Origin: Abyssibius sp040880065
GTDB taxonomy: Bacteria > Pseudomonadota > Alphaproteobacteria > Rhodobacterales > Rhodobacteraceae
DNA length: 64,000 nucleotides
Assembly (NCBI GenBank): GCA_040880065.1
Contig: JBBDJE010000003.1
Coordinates: forward strand, 62,001-126,000
Direction of reading: 5' to 3'
The position numbers were made by a program, and so were the translations under genes. Shown here piece by piece: positions 1 to 8,210 of this stretch. Each line of letters starts with the position of its first letter. Position 1 is the stretch's first letter. The notes beneath the pieces were generated by a model that worked only from the letters and a program-made list of their open reading frames with translations, was not told the DNA's origin and did not search any database.

Positions 1-234
1 CCGCTGGTGTTTCTGGGCGGGTCGTTTTACTCGGTCTCGATGCTGCCAGAAGCCTGGCAGGATGTGGCCCTGCTCAACCCGGTGCTTTACCTTGTCAGCG
101 GCTTTCGCTGGTCGTTTTTCGAGGTTTCCGACATCAACCCGATGATCAGCTTTGTCATGGTTGCGGTGTTTATGGCCGCCTGCCTCGGGGTCATCGCATG
201 GATCTTCAAGTCGGGTTACAAGCTCAAGCCATAG
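1..234 (+). CDS. ABC-2 type transporter permease, C-terminal part (partial)
   Basis: This is the 3' end of a gene that starts left of the window; frame 1 is open from the first base to the TAG stop. The visible 77 residues include a motif of the type LPEAWQDVALLNPVLYLVSGFRW followed by a hydrophobic helix and a short basic tail (SGYKLKP). This is the usual end of ABC-2 membrane permeases of the drug or polysaccharide export type, which pair with an ATPase in the inner membrane. The partner ATPase would lie outside the window. The stop overlaps by 11 bases the end of the convergent hydantoinase gene. Substrate cannot be inferred. Confidence 0.8.
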   Translation, partial: PLVFLGGSFYSVSMLPEAWQDVALLNPVLYLVSGFRWSFFEVSDINPMISFVMVAVFMAACLGVIAWIFKSGYKLKP

Positions 235-2239
235 CAGCGTTTTGGGCGGTGCGCGGGCGGCCCGATGCGGCGGCAGTAAACTGCGCTTCAACAAAGACAG
301 AGCGGCCTTCGATTTGCGAGCGGGTAATCGCCTCGCCCGGTGTTATATGAATGCCTTCAGCCCCTGCCGCCTCGGCCTGCAGCGCCGCCTCGCAGGCCAC
401 AAAGTTGCGGGCATGTGCGGCGGCATCATCCTCGATTGCCATATCAAGCGGGCCATCGGGCAGGTGCAGCCGAAACACGCCCTCAGATGGGGCTGTCACA
501 GTCAGGCTGGCGCGCATCGTCACCTGCCCCACCACCGCGCCAATGGCATTGGCCACGCCGCCATGTTCGGGCAGCACGGTAGCGCAATCCAGCAATCGGC
601 CAACTTCAGGGTAATAGGTGCCTGCCGAGGCCCCGAGCCCGACAAGCGGCATCCCAAGCCCAACGCGGATGCGCGCGGCCCCCGCATGGCCGGGCTGGCC
701 TGCCAGCACAAGGCTGTGGCGCGCCAGTTCATCGGGGTTTGAAAACCCGTCTTCCGCAAGCGCCGCTGCCATCAGGCATTCAGCCGTTTGGCGGTGAAGC
801 TGGTCAATAACGGCACGCGCAACGCTTGCGCCATCACCTGCAAACACCACGCCCGCATTGGTTTTTTGGCGTGCAAACAGCGCAGCCGCCTTTTGCGCCG
901 CCAAAGCATCCCACCCTGATTGCAGGCCCAGAATATGGCTGGCATCACTGGGGGTCAGCGCGCCGCGCTGCGCCAGACCGCGGGCGATAAGCTTGTGAAT
1001 GGCGGGCATATCGGTGCGGGTTTTCACTATGCTGGCAAGCGGGTGCAGCGCGTTGCCCAGCCGCGCCAGCACATCGGCTTCGCGCGCATTCAGGCCCGTT
1101 TCATTGCGCCCAATGCGGTTTACGGCGCGCACAAACTGCCCGTCAAACTCCGAAAGCCGCTCGCGGGCCAGTGCCTCGTCAAGCGCGGTATGCACAAGTT
1201 CGGGCGTTTCATGCGCCAACAGGCTGATCGGCAGCACACGGCGCGGGCCCAGCCGCAGCACCGAGCTTAGCCCCTCATGCACCAGTTGCACGGCGCTGTC
1301 ACCGCCCAGCCCGCTGGTGCGCATGGCCACCGCCTCGACCATGGTGCGGTGCCCGCCAACCAGCGCACCATCCGCATCAATCAGCGGCTGGCCGTCGCGT
1401 AAAATGGCAATATCGGTCGTTGTGCCACCAATATCCGACACGATCGCATTGTCGACATGCGTCAGCCAGCGCGCACCCACAATGCTGGCCGCCGGGCCGG
1501 ACAGGATAGTCTCTATCGGGCGGGCGCGCGCGACATTCGCCGCAATAAGCGCACCATCGCCGCGCACCACCATGCAGGGCGCATCAATACCGTGCTGCGC
1601 CATCAACCCTTCGGTTGCGGCAATCAAATGCTCGATCATCGAAACAAGCCGCGCGTTCAGCATGGCCGTCAGCGCGCGTTTCGGGCCGTTCAGCCGGGCC
1701 GAAAGCTCGTGGCTGCACGTAACCGGCTTGCCGGTAAGGTCACGAATAATCTGCCGCGCGGCAAGCTCGTGCGCAGGGTTGCGGGTGGCAAATTGTGCGG
1801 CCACGGCAAAGGCGCCAACATCATCACCAATGCGCTTTACCGCTTGGCGCAACGCGTCTTCATCAAGCGCAAGCGCAGCACCACCCGCATGGTTATGCCC
1901 GCCGCCAACAAACACCACCGGATCATCGCCGATCACCTGCTCAAGCCCGGCGCGGTTCATATCGGCAGGCGAAAAGCCGATCGCCACCAGCGCCACGCGC
2001 CCGCCCTGCCCCTCGACCAGCGCATTGGTGGCCAGGGTGGTCGACATTGACACAAGCGCAATGTCTTTCGCAGCAATACCCGATTGCGCCAGCACAGCAG
2101 CCACCGCCCCGCCAATGCCGCGCGAAAGGTCATCCTTTGTGGTCAGCGATTTTGCACTGGCCAGAATGTCACGCTCATCGCGGATCAGCACGGCATCGGT
2201 ATAGGTGCCGCCGGTATCTATGCCTAGAAATATGCTCAT
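224..2239 (-). CDS. hydantoinase/oxoprolinase family protein (HyuA-like)
   Basis: A 671-residue protein of the hydantoinase A / 5-oxoprolinase family, whose members use ATP to open cyclic amides such as hydantoins or 5-oxoproline. The N-terminus has the actin-like ATPase signature GIDTGGTYTDAV at about residues 6-17, and a second phosphate-binding motif, SDIGGTTTD, lies near residue 267. I chose the ATG at 2239 because GGGCAGG lies just before it; an in-frame ATG at 2263 has no good ribosome site. No HyuB-type partner lies beside it, which is odd because the two subunits are usually adjacent. The actual substrate (hydantoin, oxoproline, or acetone-type carboxylation) cannot be decided from the sequence. 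Confidence 0.85.
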   Translation of the reverse strand: MSIFLGIDTGGTYTDAVLIRDERDILASAKSLTTKDDLSRGIGGAVAAVLAQSGIAAKDIALVSMSTTLATNALVEGQGGRVALVAIGFSPADMNRAGLEQVIGDDPVVFVGGGHNHAGGAALALDEDALRQAVKRIGDDVGAFAVAAQFATRNPAHELAARQIIRDLTGKPVTCSHELSARLNGPKRALTAMLNARLVSMIEHLIAATEGLMAQHGIDAPCMVVRGDGALIAANVARARPIETILSGPAASIVGARWLTHVDNAIVSDIGGTTTDIAILRDGQPLIDADGALVGGHRTMVEAVAMRTSGLGGDSAVQLVHEGLSSVLRLGPRRVLPISLLAHETPELVHTALDEALARERLSEFDGQFVRAVNRIGRNETGLNAREADVLARLGNALHPLASIVKTRTDMPAIHKLIARGLAQRGALTPSDASHILGLQSGWDALAAQKAAALFARQKTNAGVVFAGDGASVARAVIDQLHRQTAECLMAAALAEDGFSNPDELARHSLVLAGQPGHAGAARIRVGLGMPLVGLGASAGTYYPEVGRLLDCATVLPEHGGVANAIGAVVGQVTMRASLTVTAPSEGVFRLHLPDGPLDMAIEDDAAAHARNFVACEAALQAEAAGAEGIHITPGEAITRSQIEGRSVFVEAQFTAAASGRPRTAQNAAMA

Positions 2240-2301
2240 CAACCTGCCCTTTTTTTCCTGCATTAGCCAATGACTTGCGCCCTGTCAGGCCCAAATGCGA
2301 C

Positions 2302-2649
2302 CTATGGTTTCAGAATAACCAGCGCCGCCCCGCCGGCGATCAGCCCAAAGCCGACCAATTGGCTAAGGCTGAGGCTTTCGCGCAGGTAGAGGAATGAAAA
2401 GCCAACGAAGATGATCAGCGTGATCACCTCTTGCATGACCTTGAGCGTGGCAGCAGGGTAAACCGCATGGCCGATGCGGTTGGCAGGCACCGCCAGGCAA
2501 TATTCTGCAAGCGCGATGCCCCAACTTATCAGGATAACCGTCAGCAGCGGCGCGGCTTTGTATTTGAGATGCCCATACCAAGCGAATGTCATAAATACAT
2601 TGCTGGCGATCAGCATCAGCGGGGGCAGGATATAGGTGGATATGGGCAT
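2302..2649 (-). CDS. DUF486 (DMT-like) small membrane protein
   Basis: A 115-residue hydrophobic protein with about four membrane helices. It matches the DUF486 family, a half-size relative of drug/metabolite transporters; the typical segment VFMTFAWYGHLKY is visible near the N-terminus and FLYLRESLSLSQLVGF near the C-terminus. The start at 2649 follows a GGAG box; upstream in-frame codons lack one. It lies 62 bases upstream of hydantoinase in the same direction, so the two may be co-transcribed. Its cellular role is unknown. Confidence 0.8.
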   Translation of the reverse strand: MPISTYILPPLMLIASNVFMTFAWYGHLKYKAAPLLTVILISWGIALAEYCLAVPANRIGHAVYPAATLKVMQEVITLIIFVGFSFLYLRESLSLSQLVGFGLIAGGAALVILKP

Positions 2650-2828
2650 GGCGGGCTCCAACGGTTTTGCTGCCAGATTGCGCGAAATCGGCCGCTTTAC
2701 CAGCAGCAATTATCTGAACTGCAGTGCCAAGCCCAGGAACCCCGAAGGCTGAAGTGGGGCGGTTTGGTGGCAGCCCTGCGCGCCAAAGCCCCTTCCCAGC
2801 GGCGCAATCCCGGCGTATAGGGCGCAGG

Positions 2829-4217
2829 ATGAGCCAGAACCCGCCCAGCCTACGCCCCGACCTTGCCCCGCGCGCCCGCGTTGTTGAAGCCGCGCGCCCG
2901 GCCGACCGCCGCGCCACACAGCCGCGCATTGGCATGGTCAGCCTTGGCTGCCCGAAGGCGCTGGTGGATAGCGAGCGGATCCTCACCCGTCTGCGCGCGG
3001 AAGGCTACGCCATTTCCCCCGATTATGCAGGCGCCGAGGCAGTTATCGTGAATACCTGCGGGTTTCTGGATTCCGCCAAAGCCGAGAGCCTTGAAGCGAT
3101 TGGCGAAGCGCTGGCTGCCAATGGCCGCGTAATTGTTACCGGCTGCCTTGGGGCCGAGCCGGACTATATTACCGGTGCGCACCCTTCGGTTCTGGCCGTT
3201 ACCGGCCCACACCAATATGAACAGGTGCTCGACGCCGTGCACGCCGCCGTGCCACCCAACCCCGACCCGTTTATCGACCTGCTACCGGGCCAGTCGGTGC
3301 ATTTGACACCGCGCCATTTCAGCTATCTGAAAATTTCGGAAGGCTGCAACCACAAGTGCAAATTCTGCATCATCCCCGACATGCGCGGCCGCCTGGCCAG
3401 CCGTCCGGCCCATGCCGTGCTGCGCGAGGCTGAAAAGCTGGTGGCATCGGGTGTGAAGGAATTGCTGGTCATCAGCCAGGATACCAGCGCCTATGGCGTG
3501 GATATCAAACACGCGACAGAGCGCGGGCATCGTGCGCATATCACCGATCTTGCGCACGATCTTGGCAAGCTTGGGGCTTGGGTGCGGCTGCATTATGTCT
3601 ATCCATATCCGCATGTGCGCAACCTTGTTCCGCTGATGGCTGAAGGGCTGGTGCTGCCCTATCTTGACATTCCTTTCCAGCATGCCCACCCCGACGTTTT
3701 ACGCCGCATGGCGCGGCCCGCCGCTGCCGCCAGAACGCTGGATGAAATTGCCCGTTGGCGCGCCGACTGCCCCGACATCACCCTGCGCAGCACGTTTATT
3801 GTCGGCTATCCGGGCGAGACCGAAGACGAGTTTCAAACCCTGCTCGATTGGCTGGATGAAGCCCAACTCGACCGCGTTGGCTGCTTTCAGTATGAAAATG
3901 TTGACGGTGCGCGCTCTAACGCCTTGCCCGACCATGTGGCCGATGAGGTGAAACAAGACCGCTGGAATCGCTTCATGGAAAAATCGCAAGAAATTTCGGC
4001 CACCAAGCTGGCGCGCAAACTTGGCCAAACGCTGGAAGTGATTGTGGATGAGGTTGATAGCGAAGGTGCAACATGCCGCACCAAAGCCGATGCGCCCGAG
4101 ATTGATGGCAATCTGTTCATTGATGAAGGCTTTGAGGGGTTGACCCCCGGCGACATCGTTCAGGTCGTGGTTGATGAGGCCGGGGCGTATGATTTATGGG
4201 GCAGTCTGCCCCGCTGA
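2829..4217 (+). CDS. rimO: ribosomal protein S12 methylthiotransferase RimO
   Basis: A 462-residue radical SAM enzyme that adds a methylthio group to an aspartate of ribosomal protein S12. The N-terminal methylthiotransferase domain has GMVSLGCPKALVDSERIL, VNTCGF and TGCLG, which supply the three cysteines of the auxiliary iron-sulfur cluster. The radical SAM motif CNHKCKFC is at residues 173-180, and a TRAM-like domain forms the C-terminus. The reading frame is open further upstream, but the start at 2829 (MSQNPPSLRP) matches the usual beginning in this bacterial order. GCAGG directly precedes the ATG. The gene stands alone and converges on the YbjN gene with only 8 bases between the ends. 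Confidence 0.95.
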   Translation: MSQNPPSLRPDLAPRARVVEAARPADRRATQPRIGMVSLGCPKALVDSERILTRLRAEGYAISPDYAGAEAVIVNTCGFLDSAKAESLEAIGEALAANGRVIVTGCLGAEPDYITGAHPSVLAVTGPHQYEQVLDAVHAAVPPNPDPFIDLLPGQSVHLTPRHFSYLKISEGCNHKCKFCIIPDMRGRLASRPAHAVLREAEKLVASGVKELLVISQDTSAYGVDIKHATERGHRAHITDLAHDLGKLGAWVRLHYVYPYPHVRNLVPLMAEGLVLPYLDIPFQHAHPDVLRRMARPAAAARTLDEIARWRADCPDITLRSTFIVGYPGETEDEFQTLLDWLDEAQLDRVGCFQYENVDGARSNALPDHVADEVKQDRWNRFMEKSQEISATKLARKLGQTLEVIVDEVDSEGATCRTKADAPEIDGNLFIDEGFEGLTPGDIVQVVVDEAGAYDLWGSLPR

Positions 4218-4225
4218 TCTGGTGT

Positions 4226-4690
4226 TTAAAAGTCGATATGCTCTTTGAACTGCCCCATCGAGCGGCCCCATTGCGCTACAATCAATTCGAATGACTCCAT
4301 CTGGATCGGCGCATTGGCAACGAAGTAGAAGTCGAGCCATGGGTCGAAGTCATCATCCAGATAGGCGCGTCCGACCAGTTTGGACATATTCCATTGATTC
4401 ACAACACCCGGTGTGGTGCCGTCGATCAGGTTAAAACCAACGCTCAAATTGATGGCGCGGCAATTGTTGAACTGGTCATCGCAGCTGTAAAACCACATCC
4501 GGTAGCCAACGCCATTGGCGCTGCTCTCAATGAACGGGCGACCGTTCGACGATTGCTCCAGCGTGGCGCGGTATCCAAGCTGTTGTAGGGCCGCGACCAT
4601 GCCTTGCGGATCGGCTGCTGAAATTGTTTGTCCGAAGACCGACGTGGCAAGCATTGTAAGTGCTGCGGAAATAAGGGTGAGCCTTTTCAT
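4226..4690 (-). CDS. secreted YbjN-domain protein
   Basis: A 154-residue protein with a signal peptide (MKRLTLISAALTMLATSVFGQ, cleavage near residue 21). The mature part resembles the YbjN fold (type III secretion chaperone-like): alternating strands with WFYSCDD, then a C-terminal helical part WNMSKLVGRAYLDDDFDPWLD. Two cysteines in the YSCDDQFNNC segment could form a disulfide in the periplasm. It is a paralogue of the next gene (4814-5275), with the same order of motifs, so the pair arose by duplication. Function is unknown. Confidence 0.75.
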   Translation of the reverse strand: MKRLTLISAALTMLATSVFGQTISAADPQGMVAALQQLGYRATLEQSSNGRPFIESSANGVGYRMWFYSCDDQFNNCRAINLSVGFNLIDGTTPGVVNQWNMSKLVGRAYLDDDFDPWLDFYFVANAPIQMESFELIVAQWGRSMGQFKEHIDF

Positions 4691-4813
4691 AATCTTTCCT
4701 CAATTTTTGTCCAATGCGCAGATGCTAGCAAGACATCCCCTTTGACGAAAGTTTTTTTGTGAATTGAGTGCCGCGCAACCGGATTTGGGCAGATGGGGGC
4801 GTTAACGCGCGCC

Positions 4814-5275
4814 TCAGAAATCAATCTCGGCACGGAATTCGCCCAAGGCACGGTCCCATTCATTCACGAATTGGGCGAATGTCAGCAAGGCCATGCCGCC
4901 ACCAAGAACCAGATACTGGTCGAGGAAGGGGTCATTCTCGTCATCAAGATAAGCGCGCCCCATCAGCTTGCCTGAATTCCATGCGTTGATCATTTCGATA
5001 TCCGCGCCATCGGGCAGATCATAGCCTGCACTAAAAATCGTGGCCGAGCAGGCGGTGCCATTGGTGCAGTTATAAAACCAGATGGTATAAGGCCCGCTTT
5101 CGCCTTCTGCGGCAATCAGCGGATCGCCGACCTGATCTGTGCCAAGCTCGGGGTTCTGGCCAAGATTGGCCAAGGCTTCGACCATGCCTTCGGGGTTGGT
5201 TGATGTGATGTTTTGGGCCAGTGCAGGGGCTGAAAATACCGCGATTGCAGCGATAAAAAGGGCTAGAATGCGCAT
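4814..5275 (-). CDS. secreted YbjN-domain protein, paralogue
   Basis: A 153-residue exported protein with signal peptide MRILALFIAAIAVFSAPALAQ. It shares with its neighbour the start of the mature part (ITSTNPEGMVEAL against ISAADPQGMVAAL), WFYNCTNGTAC against WFYSCDDQFNNC, and the block WNSGKLMGRAYLDDENDP. The cysteine pair is conserved. The two genes are separated by 123 bases, so each may have its own promoter. YbjN proteins elsewhere have been tied to stress and motility phenotypes, but nothing here shows a specific role. Confidence 0.75.
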   Translation of the reverse strand: MRILALFIAAIAVFSAPALAQNITSTNPEGMVEALANLGQNPELGTDQVGDPLIAAEGESGPYTIWFYNCTNGTACSATIFSAGYDLPDGADIEMINAWNSGKLMGRAYLDDENDPFLDQYLVLGGGMALLTFAQFVNEWDRALGEFRAEIDF

Positions 5276-5412
5276 GAATGCTCCGTAGGTTGATTATGCT
5301 AAAAGCGGTAGCAAGGGGCTGGTGCAAAGTAAACTGGTTTGGCCACCCATTGTTCACCCGTTGCCAAAGGCCTGTTCGCGCGCGCAGTATTGCGAGCAGG
5401 AAGGAGAATTTG

Positions 5413-5643
5413 ATGTTTACAATTGAAGACGAATTTTCGGTGACAAAAATCACCCTTCTCGATGATACAGACCCCGAAGAGCAGGCCGATGTGGTCATCG
5501 AAATCGGGGCAGAGAAGGTGGTGATCCGCCAGTTCAACATCGAGGCAAACCTGCCCGACGAAATCACCCTGACGCTTGCGCAGCTGGAAGATTTGAAGGC
5601 CGCGATCAACCTGCCCGCCGGCGCGTATACACGAGCGAAATAG
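5413..5643 (+). CDS. small conserved-looking hypothetical protein (76 aa)
   Basis: A 76-residue acidic protein with a good ribosome site (AAGGAGAA, 6 bases before the ATG at 5413). It starts MFTIEDEFSVTKITLLDD and reads as a two-layer beta sheet followed by one helix (LAQLEDLKAAINL). There is no signal peptide or membrane segment. I do not recognise the family. It is divergent from the second YbjN gene. An open extension to 5278 lacks a ribosome site and would overlap the neighbour's upstream region. Confidence 0.6.
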   Translation: MFTIEDEFSVTKITLLDDTDPEEQADVVIEIGAEKVVIRQFNIEANLPDEITLTLAQLEDLKAAINLPAGAYTRAK

Positions 5644-5688
5644 GGGGGGGCGAAATAGGGGTGCGCCCCTCAGGCACACCCCCCTGAG

Positions 5689-5859
5689 CTATTCGCCGTT
5701 GAACAGGCTGGCAAAGGCCAGCACGGCATAGCCGCCAACGGCTATCCAGAAAGCATAGGCCGATACCACCGGTATCACTATGAAGGCGCTGATCACGGCC
5801 AGTGCGACCATGACAAGCGAGATCAGAAACATCATCTTGTTTGGAGCGTTAAGGTTCAT
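5689..5859 (-). CDS. small membrane protein (56 aa)
   Basis: A 56-residue protein with two predicted membrane helices (MMFLISLVMVALAVISAFIV and AYAFWIAVGGYAVLAFASLF) and a short polar N-terminus MNLNAPNK. GGGAG before the ATG at 5859 supports this start over an upstream in-frame one. It converges on the 76-residue gene. The 45-base gap between them is G/C-rich and can form CTCAGG/CCTGAG pairing, a possible weak shared terminator. Function unknown. Confidence 0.55.
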   Translation of the reverse strand: MNLNAPNKMMFLISLVMVALAVISAFIVIPVVSAYAFWIAVGGYAVLAFASLFNGE

Positions 5860-5986
5860 CGCTGTCTCCCTCGGTTTGCAGCACCACCAATCTACACGAT
5901 TTTGCGGCATACACAATAAATTGTGGGAATGTGAATTGCGGCACCCATTTGTTGTGGCTTAGCATGCGCAGATCTTGGGGGGTGCT

Positions 5987-6343
5987 ATGCGGCAGGGTTT
6001 GACGGTTGTTTTAGTGCTGGTCTTGGTTTTGGGCCTTTATATGCTCGACCGTAGTCAGCTTTGGCTTGGCCATCCCATCTGGTCGCCGCTTGGCATTGTT
6101 ATCGGTGTGGTAATTGCTGCCCTATCGGCTGCTATCCTGCCCGCCAATGCCCGTTGGCAGGGCGTTATGGCGCTGTTTTTCGCGGGCGTTGCGGGCTATC
6201 TATCGGCCGCAGGCAAGGCCGATTTTGCGGCCAGCTACGCCGAAGATGCACTGGCCGGGCGGTATTGGTTTTTTGGCTATCAGGCCATGCTTTATCTGGC
6301 GGCCTTCGGGCTGGTGCGCCTTGCGCGCAGCCTGTCAAAATAA
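5987..6343 (+). CDS. small multi-pass membrane protein
   Basis: A 118-residue, very hydrophobic protein with about four membrane helices, beginning MRQGLTVVLVLVLVLGLYML. A run of six G residues before the ATG at 5987 is the likely ribosome site; a TTG 12 bases upstream is a less likely start. It ends tail to tail with diacylglycerol kinase, overlapping by 9 bases. No family recognised. Confidence 0.55.
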   Translation: MRQGLTVVLVLVLVLGLYMLDRSQLWLGHPIWSPLGIVIGVVIAALSAAILPANARWQGVMALFFAGVAGYLSAAGKADFAASYAEDALAGRYWFFGYQAMLYLAAFGLVRLARSLSK

Positions 6344-6700
6344 CCCGATCAGCACGATCAGCCAGACAACGCCCGCAACCACGGCAGCGGCCATGACCCA
6401 GGCGCTGCCCAGATCTTTGGCGATGCGCGACAATTCGTGCCTTTCGGGGCCAATCCGGTCGATCGTGGTTTCTATTGCGGTATTGCCAATCTCGGCCAGC
6501 AGCACGTTGAGCGAAAAGCCGATCACCAGCGCGCGCTCGACTGTGGTGAGCGGCAGCACCAGCGCTGCAATCAGGCACAGGCAATTCACAAAGCACCACC
6601 AGCGGAATGCGGCCTGCGAGCGCCAGATTTCGCCAAAGCCCACAAGCGAGTTGTTCCATGCCATGCGCAAACGGCGCGCTTCGTTGATGATGGTTTGCAT
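6335..6700 (-). CDS. dgkA: diacylglycerol kinase
   Basis: A 121-residue integral membrane kinase that phosphorylates diacylglycerol in the inner membrane, recycling lipid left from membrane-derived phosphotransfer. It shows the family core: LNVLLAEIGNTAIETTIDRI followed by GPERHELSRIAKDLGSA, which includes the catalytic and ATP/Mg-binding Glu and Asp residues. Three membrane helices are visible. The length equals the usual DgkA trimer subunit. GGGGGC precedes the ATG. It stands alone on this strand. Confidence 0.93.
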   Translation of the reverse strand: MQTIINEARRLRMAWNNSLVGFGEIWRSQAAFRWWCFVNCLCLIAALVLPLTTVERALVIGFSLNVLLAEIGNTAIETTIDRIGPERHELSRIAKDLGSAWVMAAAVVAGVVWLIVLIGLF

Positions 6701-6862
6701 GTCGCCCCCGTTTTCGCCATATATTAACCGTCTTGCGCCTTTTCGCCACTAATTCTTGCGCCCTGCTTCTTGCACCCTGTGGTTTTGTGCGCTGCAAAAC
6801 CCGCCTTGACTTGGCGCGCCCGACACGGTTGACATAGACACCTGCTAGACCCCGGAGGATGT

Positions 6863-7564
6863 ATGAAGAAAGTCTATCCAAACGCCGCCGCTGCGCTTAA
6901 AGGCGTTGTGTTTGATGGCATGACAATCGCCGCAGGGGGCTTTGGGCTTTGCGGCATTCCCGAACTGCTGATAGCGGCTTTGCGCGATACCGGCACCAAA
7001 GACATTACCATTGCCAGCAACAATGCCGGAATTGATGGTTTTGGCCTTGGCGTGCTGCTGGAAACGCGGCAGGTAAAAAAGATGATGAGTTCCTATGTCG
7101 GCGAGAACGCCGAATTCATGCGCCAGTATCTCAGCGGCGAGCTGGAGCTGGAGTTTAACCCGCAGGGCACTTTGGCCGAGCGCATGCGCGCCGGTGGCGC
7201 GGGCATTCCCGGCTTTTACACCAAAACAGGCGTGGGCACGGTGATTGCCGAAGGCAAGGAACACAAGGATTTCAACGGGCAGACCTATATTCTGGAAACC
7301 GGCATATTCGCCGATCTGTCCATTGTGAAAGCCTGGAAGGCCGACCCGTCGGGCAACCTCGTGTTTCGCAAGACTGCCCGCAATTTTAACCCGCCCGCCG
7401 CCACATGCGGCAAGGTATGTGTGGCCGAGGTTGAAGAGATCGTGCCGCTGGGCAGCCTTGATCCGGACAGCATCCACCTGCCCGGCATTTATGTGCACCG
7501 GCTCATTCAGGGCGAACACGAAAAACGCATCGAACAGCGCACAGTGCGCCAGCGGGGGGCATAA
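6863..7564 (+). CDS. scoA: 3-oxoacid CoA-transferase subunit A
   Basis: A 233-residue alpha subunit of a class I CoA-transferase, probably succinyl-CoA:3-oxoacid (acetoacetate) CoA-transferase. The family signature DGMTIAAGGFGLCGIPE is at residues 17-33, and the EFNPQGTLAERMRAGGAGIPGF block follows. CGGAGGA lies just before the ATG. The beta-subunit gene follows after 2 bases, so the two are co-transcribed and probably co-translated. Acetoacetate use or polyhydroxyalkanoate turnover is the likely role; 3-oxoadipate is an alternative substrate not excluded by the sequence. Confidence 0.9.
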   Translation: MKKVYPNAAAALKGVVFDGMTIAAGGFGLCGIPELLIAALRDTGTKDITIASNNAGIDGFGLGVLLETRQVKKMMSSYVGENAEFMRQYLSGELELEFNPQGTLAERMRAGGAGIPGFYTKTGVGTVIAEGKEHKDFNGQTYILETGIFADLSIVKAWKADPSGNLVFRKTARNFNPPAATCGKVCVAEVEEIVPLGSLDPDSIHLPGIYVHRLIQGEHEKRIEQRTVRQRGA

Positions 7565-7566
7565 AC

Positions 7567-8196
7567 ATGGCTTGGGACCGGAACCAGATGGCGGCGCGCG
7601 CCGCGCAGGAATTGCAAGACGGCTGGTATGTGAACCTTGGCATCGGCATTCCGACGCTGGTGTCCAACTACATTCCCGATGGCATCGAGGTTACGCTGCA
7701 ATCGGAGAACGGCATGCTGGGCATGGGGCCTTTCCCGTTTGAGGGCGAGGAAGATGCCGACCTGATCAATGCTGGCAAGCAAACCATTACCGAATTGCCG
7801 CAAACCAGCTTTTTTGACTCTGCGCAAAGCTTTGCGATGATCCGTGGTGGCAAGATCGCCATGGCGATTCTGGGCGCGATGGAAGTGGCCGAGAACGGCG
7901 ACCTTGCGAACTGGATGATCCCCAAAAAGCTGGTCAAAGGCATGGGCGGTGCAATGGACCTTGTGGCTGGCGTGGGCCGGGTTGTGGTTATTATGGACCA
8001 CACATCAAAGCACGGCGAAAGCAAGCTGCTCAAGGCCTGCACCCTGCCGCTGACCGGACAAAAGGTTGTTGACCGGATCATCACAAATCTGGGCGTGTTT
8101 GATGTGGTGACAGGCGGGCTGGAGCTGGTTGAAATGGCCGATGGCGTTTCGCGCGCCGATATTGACGCCGCGACCGAGGCGACACTCGTCAACTAA
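7567..8196 (+). CDS. scoB: 3-oxoacid CoA-transferase subunit B
   Basis: A 209-residue beta subunit carrying the catalytic glutamate of class I CoA-transferases: Glu47 in the motif LQSENGMLGMGP, which forms the glutamyl-CoA thioester. The N-terminal block GWYVNLGIGIPTLVSNYI is typical. It starts 2 bases after subunit A and is followed 14 bases later by the flippase-like gene, which has its own GGAGGG site, so transcription may continue downstream. Confidence 0.92.
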   Translation: MAWDRNQMAARAAQELQDGWYVNLGIGIPTLVSNYIPDGIEVTLQSENGMLGMGPFPFEGEEDADLINAGKQTITELPQTSFFDSAQSFAMIRGGKIAMAILGAMEVAENGDLANWMIPKKLVKGMGGAMDLVAGVGRVVVIMDHTSKHGESKLLKACTLPLTGQKVVDRIITNLGVFDVVTGGLELVEMADGVSRADIDAATEATLVN

Positions 8197-8210
8197 CACC
8201 GGAGGGCACT

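Noticed and set aside
999..2204. Open frame of about 401 residues on the plus strand opposite the hydantoinase gene
   Set aside because: Serine- and arginine-rich shadow frame with no start signal or known motif.
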